Shown here: piece by piece, positions 63,852 to 64,000 of the stretch
Position numbering within the stretch: position 1 is the stretch's first letter
How the letters are laid out: every line of letters starts with the position of its first letter
Assembly: GCF_036568125.1 (NCBI RefSeq)
Contig: NZ_DATCTF010000010.1
Span: 372,001 to 436,000, forward strand
Direction of reading: 5' to 3'
Origin: Magnetovibrio sp.
GTDB lineage: Bacteria; Pseudomonadota; Alphaproteobacteria; Rhodospirillales; Magnetovibrionaceae
Length of the DNA: 64,000 nucleotides
The notes under the pieces: model-generated
Databases searched by the model: none
What the model was told of the DNA's origin: nothing
What the model saw: the letters and a program-made list of their open reading frames with translations, nothing else
Position numbers and translations under genes: made by a program

Positions 63852-64000
63852 ATGATCAAAGAAGACCAATCCGCCCAGGTGGCTTTGCTGTCGGACCCGG
63901 CCGTGTTCGGCGACGGGACCGATGACGTCAAGCGCGTCACCACCCACGCGTCGCATGTGTTCATCGGCAAGACCCGTGTGTACAAGCTCAAGCGTGCGGT
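63852..64000 (+). CDS. Bifunctional aminoglycoside phosphotransferase-like/ATPase protein, N-terminal fragment
   Basis: 49 complete codons, cut by the window edge. It begins MIKEDQSAQVALLSDPAVFG and contains VKRVTTHASHVFIGKTRVYKLKRAV, the beta-hairpin and kinase-like Lys region found at the start of alphaproteobacterial proteins fusing an APH-like domain to an AAA ATPase domain. The rest is outside the window, so the fusion cannot be seen. Confidence 0.6.
   Translation, partial: MIKEDQSAQVALLSDPAVFGDGTDDVKRVTTHASHVFIGKTRVYKLKRA

Noticed and set aside
1-64000. CRISPR array, tRNA, rRNA or prophage genes
   Set aside because: No regularly spaced repeats, cloverleaf-like sequences, rRNA-like blocks, integrases or structural phage genes were seen in either strand.

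Overview
The window reads as chromosomal DNA of a GC-rich alphaproteobacterium, most likely a Rhodospirillales-type marine or aquatic spirillum. The evidence is the DnaA-like regulator HdaA next to a PerM-type permease, the block purN-purM / DUF2066 / CDP-alcohol phosphatidyltransferase / PerM / hdaA / ppk / ppx / rnd / aspS, an AspRS with the non-discriminating signature, a DUF1127 protein and a free-standing ROK sugar kinase. The genus cannot be fixed from sequence reading alone. No rRNA, tRNA, CRISPR array, insertion sequence or prophage was seen; most of the window is densely packed housekeeping genes with many 1-4 nt overlaps.

Layout. 1-3.6 kb: 3' end of ndk, a UGT-type glycosyltransferase, and small oxidative or modification enzymes (DJ-1/PfpI, ABM monooxygenase, 2OG-Fe dioxygenase). 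3.5-10.2 kb: purN-purM, then divergently DUF2066, phosphatidyltransferase, PerM permease and hdaA, followed by a divergent SDR and a His-tailed small protein. 10.2-23.4 kb: polyphosphate metabolism (ppk, ppx), SelO, a methyltransferase with an MsbA-like exporter, RNase D, an orphan HATPase protein and aspS. 24-27.7 kb: an accessory stretch with an ankyrin protein, a double-DUF1566 protein, an unknown protein and a diguanylate cyclase. 27.9-32.3 kb: a two-gene signalling operon (below). 32.4-35.5 kb: ROK kinase and three unrecognised genes. 35.6-40.6 kb: ArsR-type repressor and a tripartite RND pump. 40.7-46.5 kb: histone-deacetylase-like hydrolase, xseB-ispA-dxs-tlyA, DUF1127, rhodanese. 46.8-53.3 kb: aroC, fabI, YihY, DnaJ-like protein with a lipoprotein, pdxH, cation efflux. 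53.3-64 kb: PAS-GGDEF protein, speA, an ArsR/flavoprotein pair with visible repeat operators, a DUF2892 membrane protein, a second RND pump, and the start of a kinase-like gene.

The most notable system is at 27920-32256. A periplasmic protein closely resembling Vibrio LuxP, including all eight residues I recall as autoinducer-2 contacts, is translationally coupled (ATGA overlap) to a membrane receptor. That receptor's periplasmic half resembles LuxQ, but its output is PAS-PAS-GGDEF-EAL instead of a histidine kinase. This suggests an AI-2 sensing operon wired directly to cyclic di-GMP, with another diguanylate cyclase gene directly downstream. No luxS, luxU or luxO is in the window, so the ligand could be foreign AI-2.

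Secondary points of interest are a candidate minus-strand small RNA before ppk, paired CGAATAACG operators around an ArsR/flavoprotein pair, tandem palindromes upstream of two unknown genes, and an SDR lacking its catalytic Tyr-Lys pair. All calls rest on reading the sequence and on remembered family features; no database search was run.
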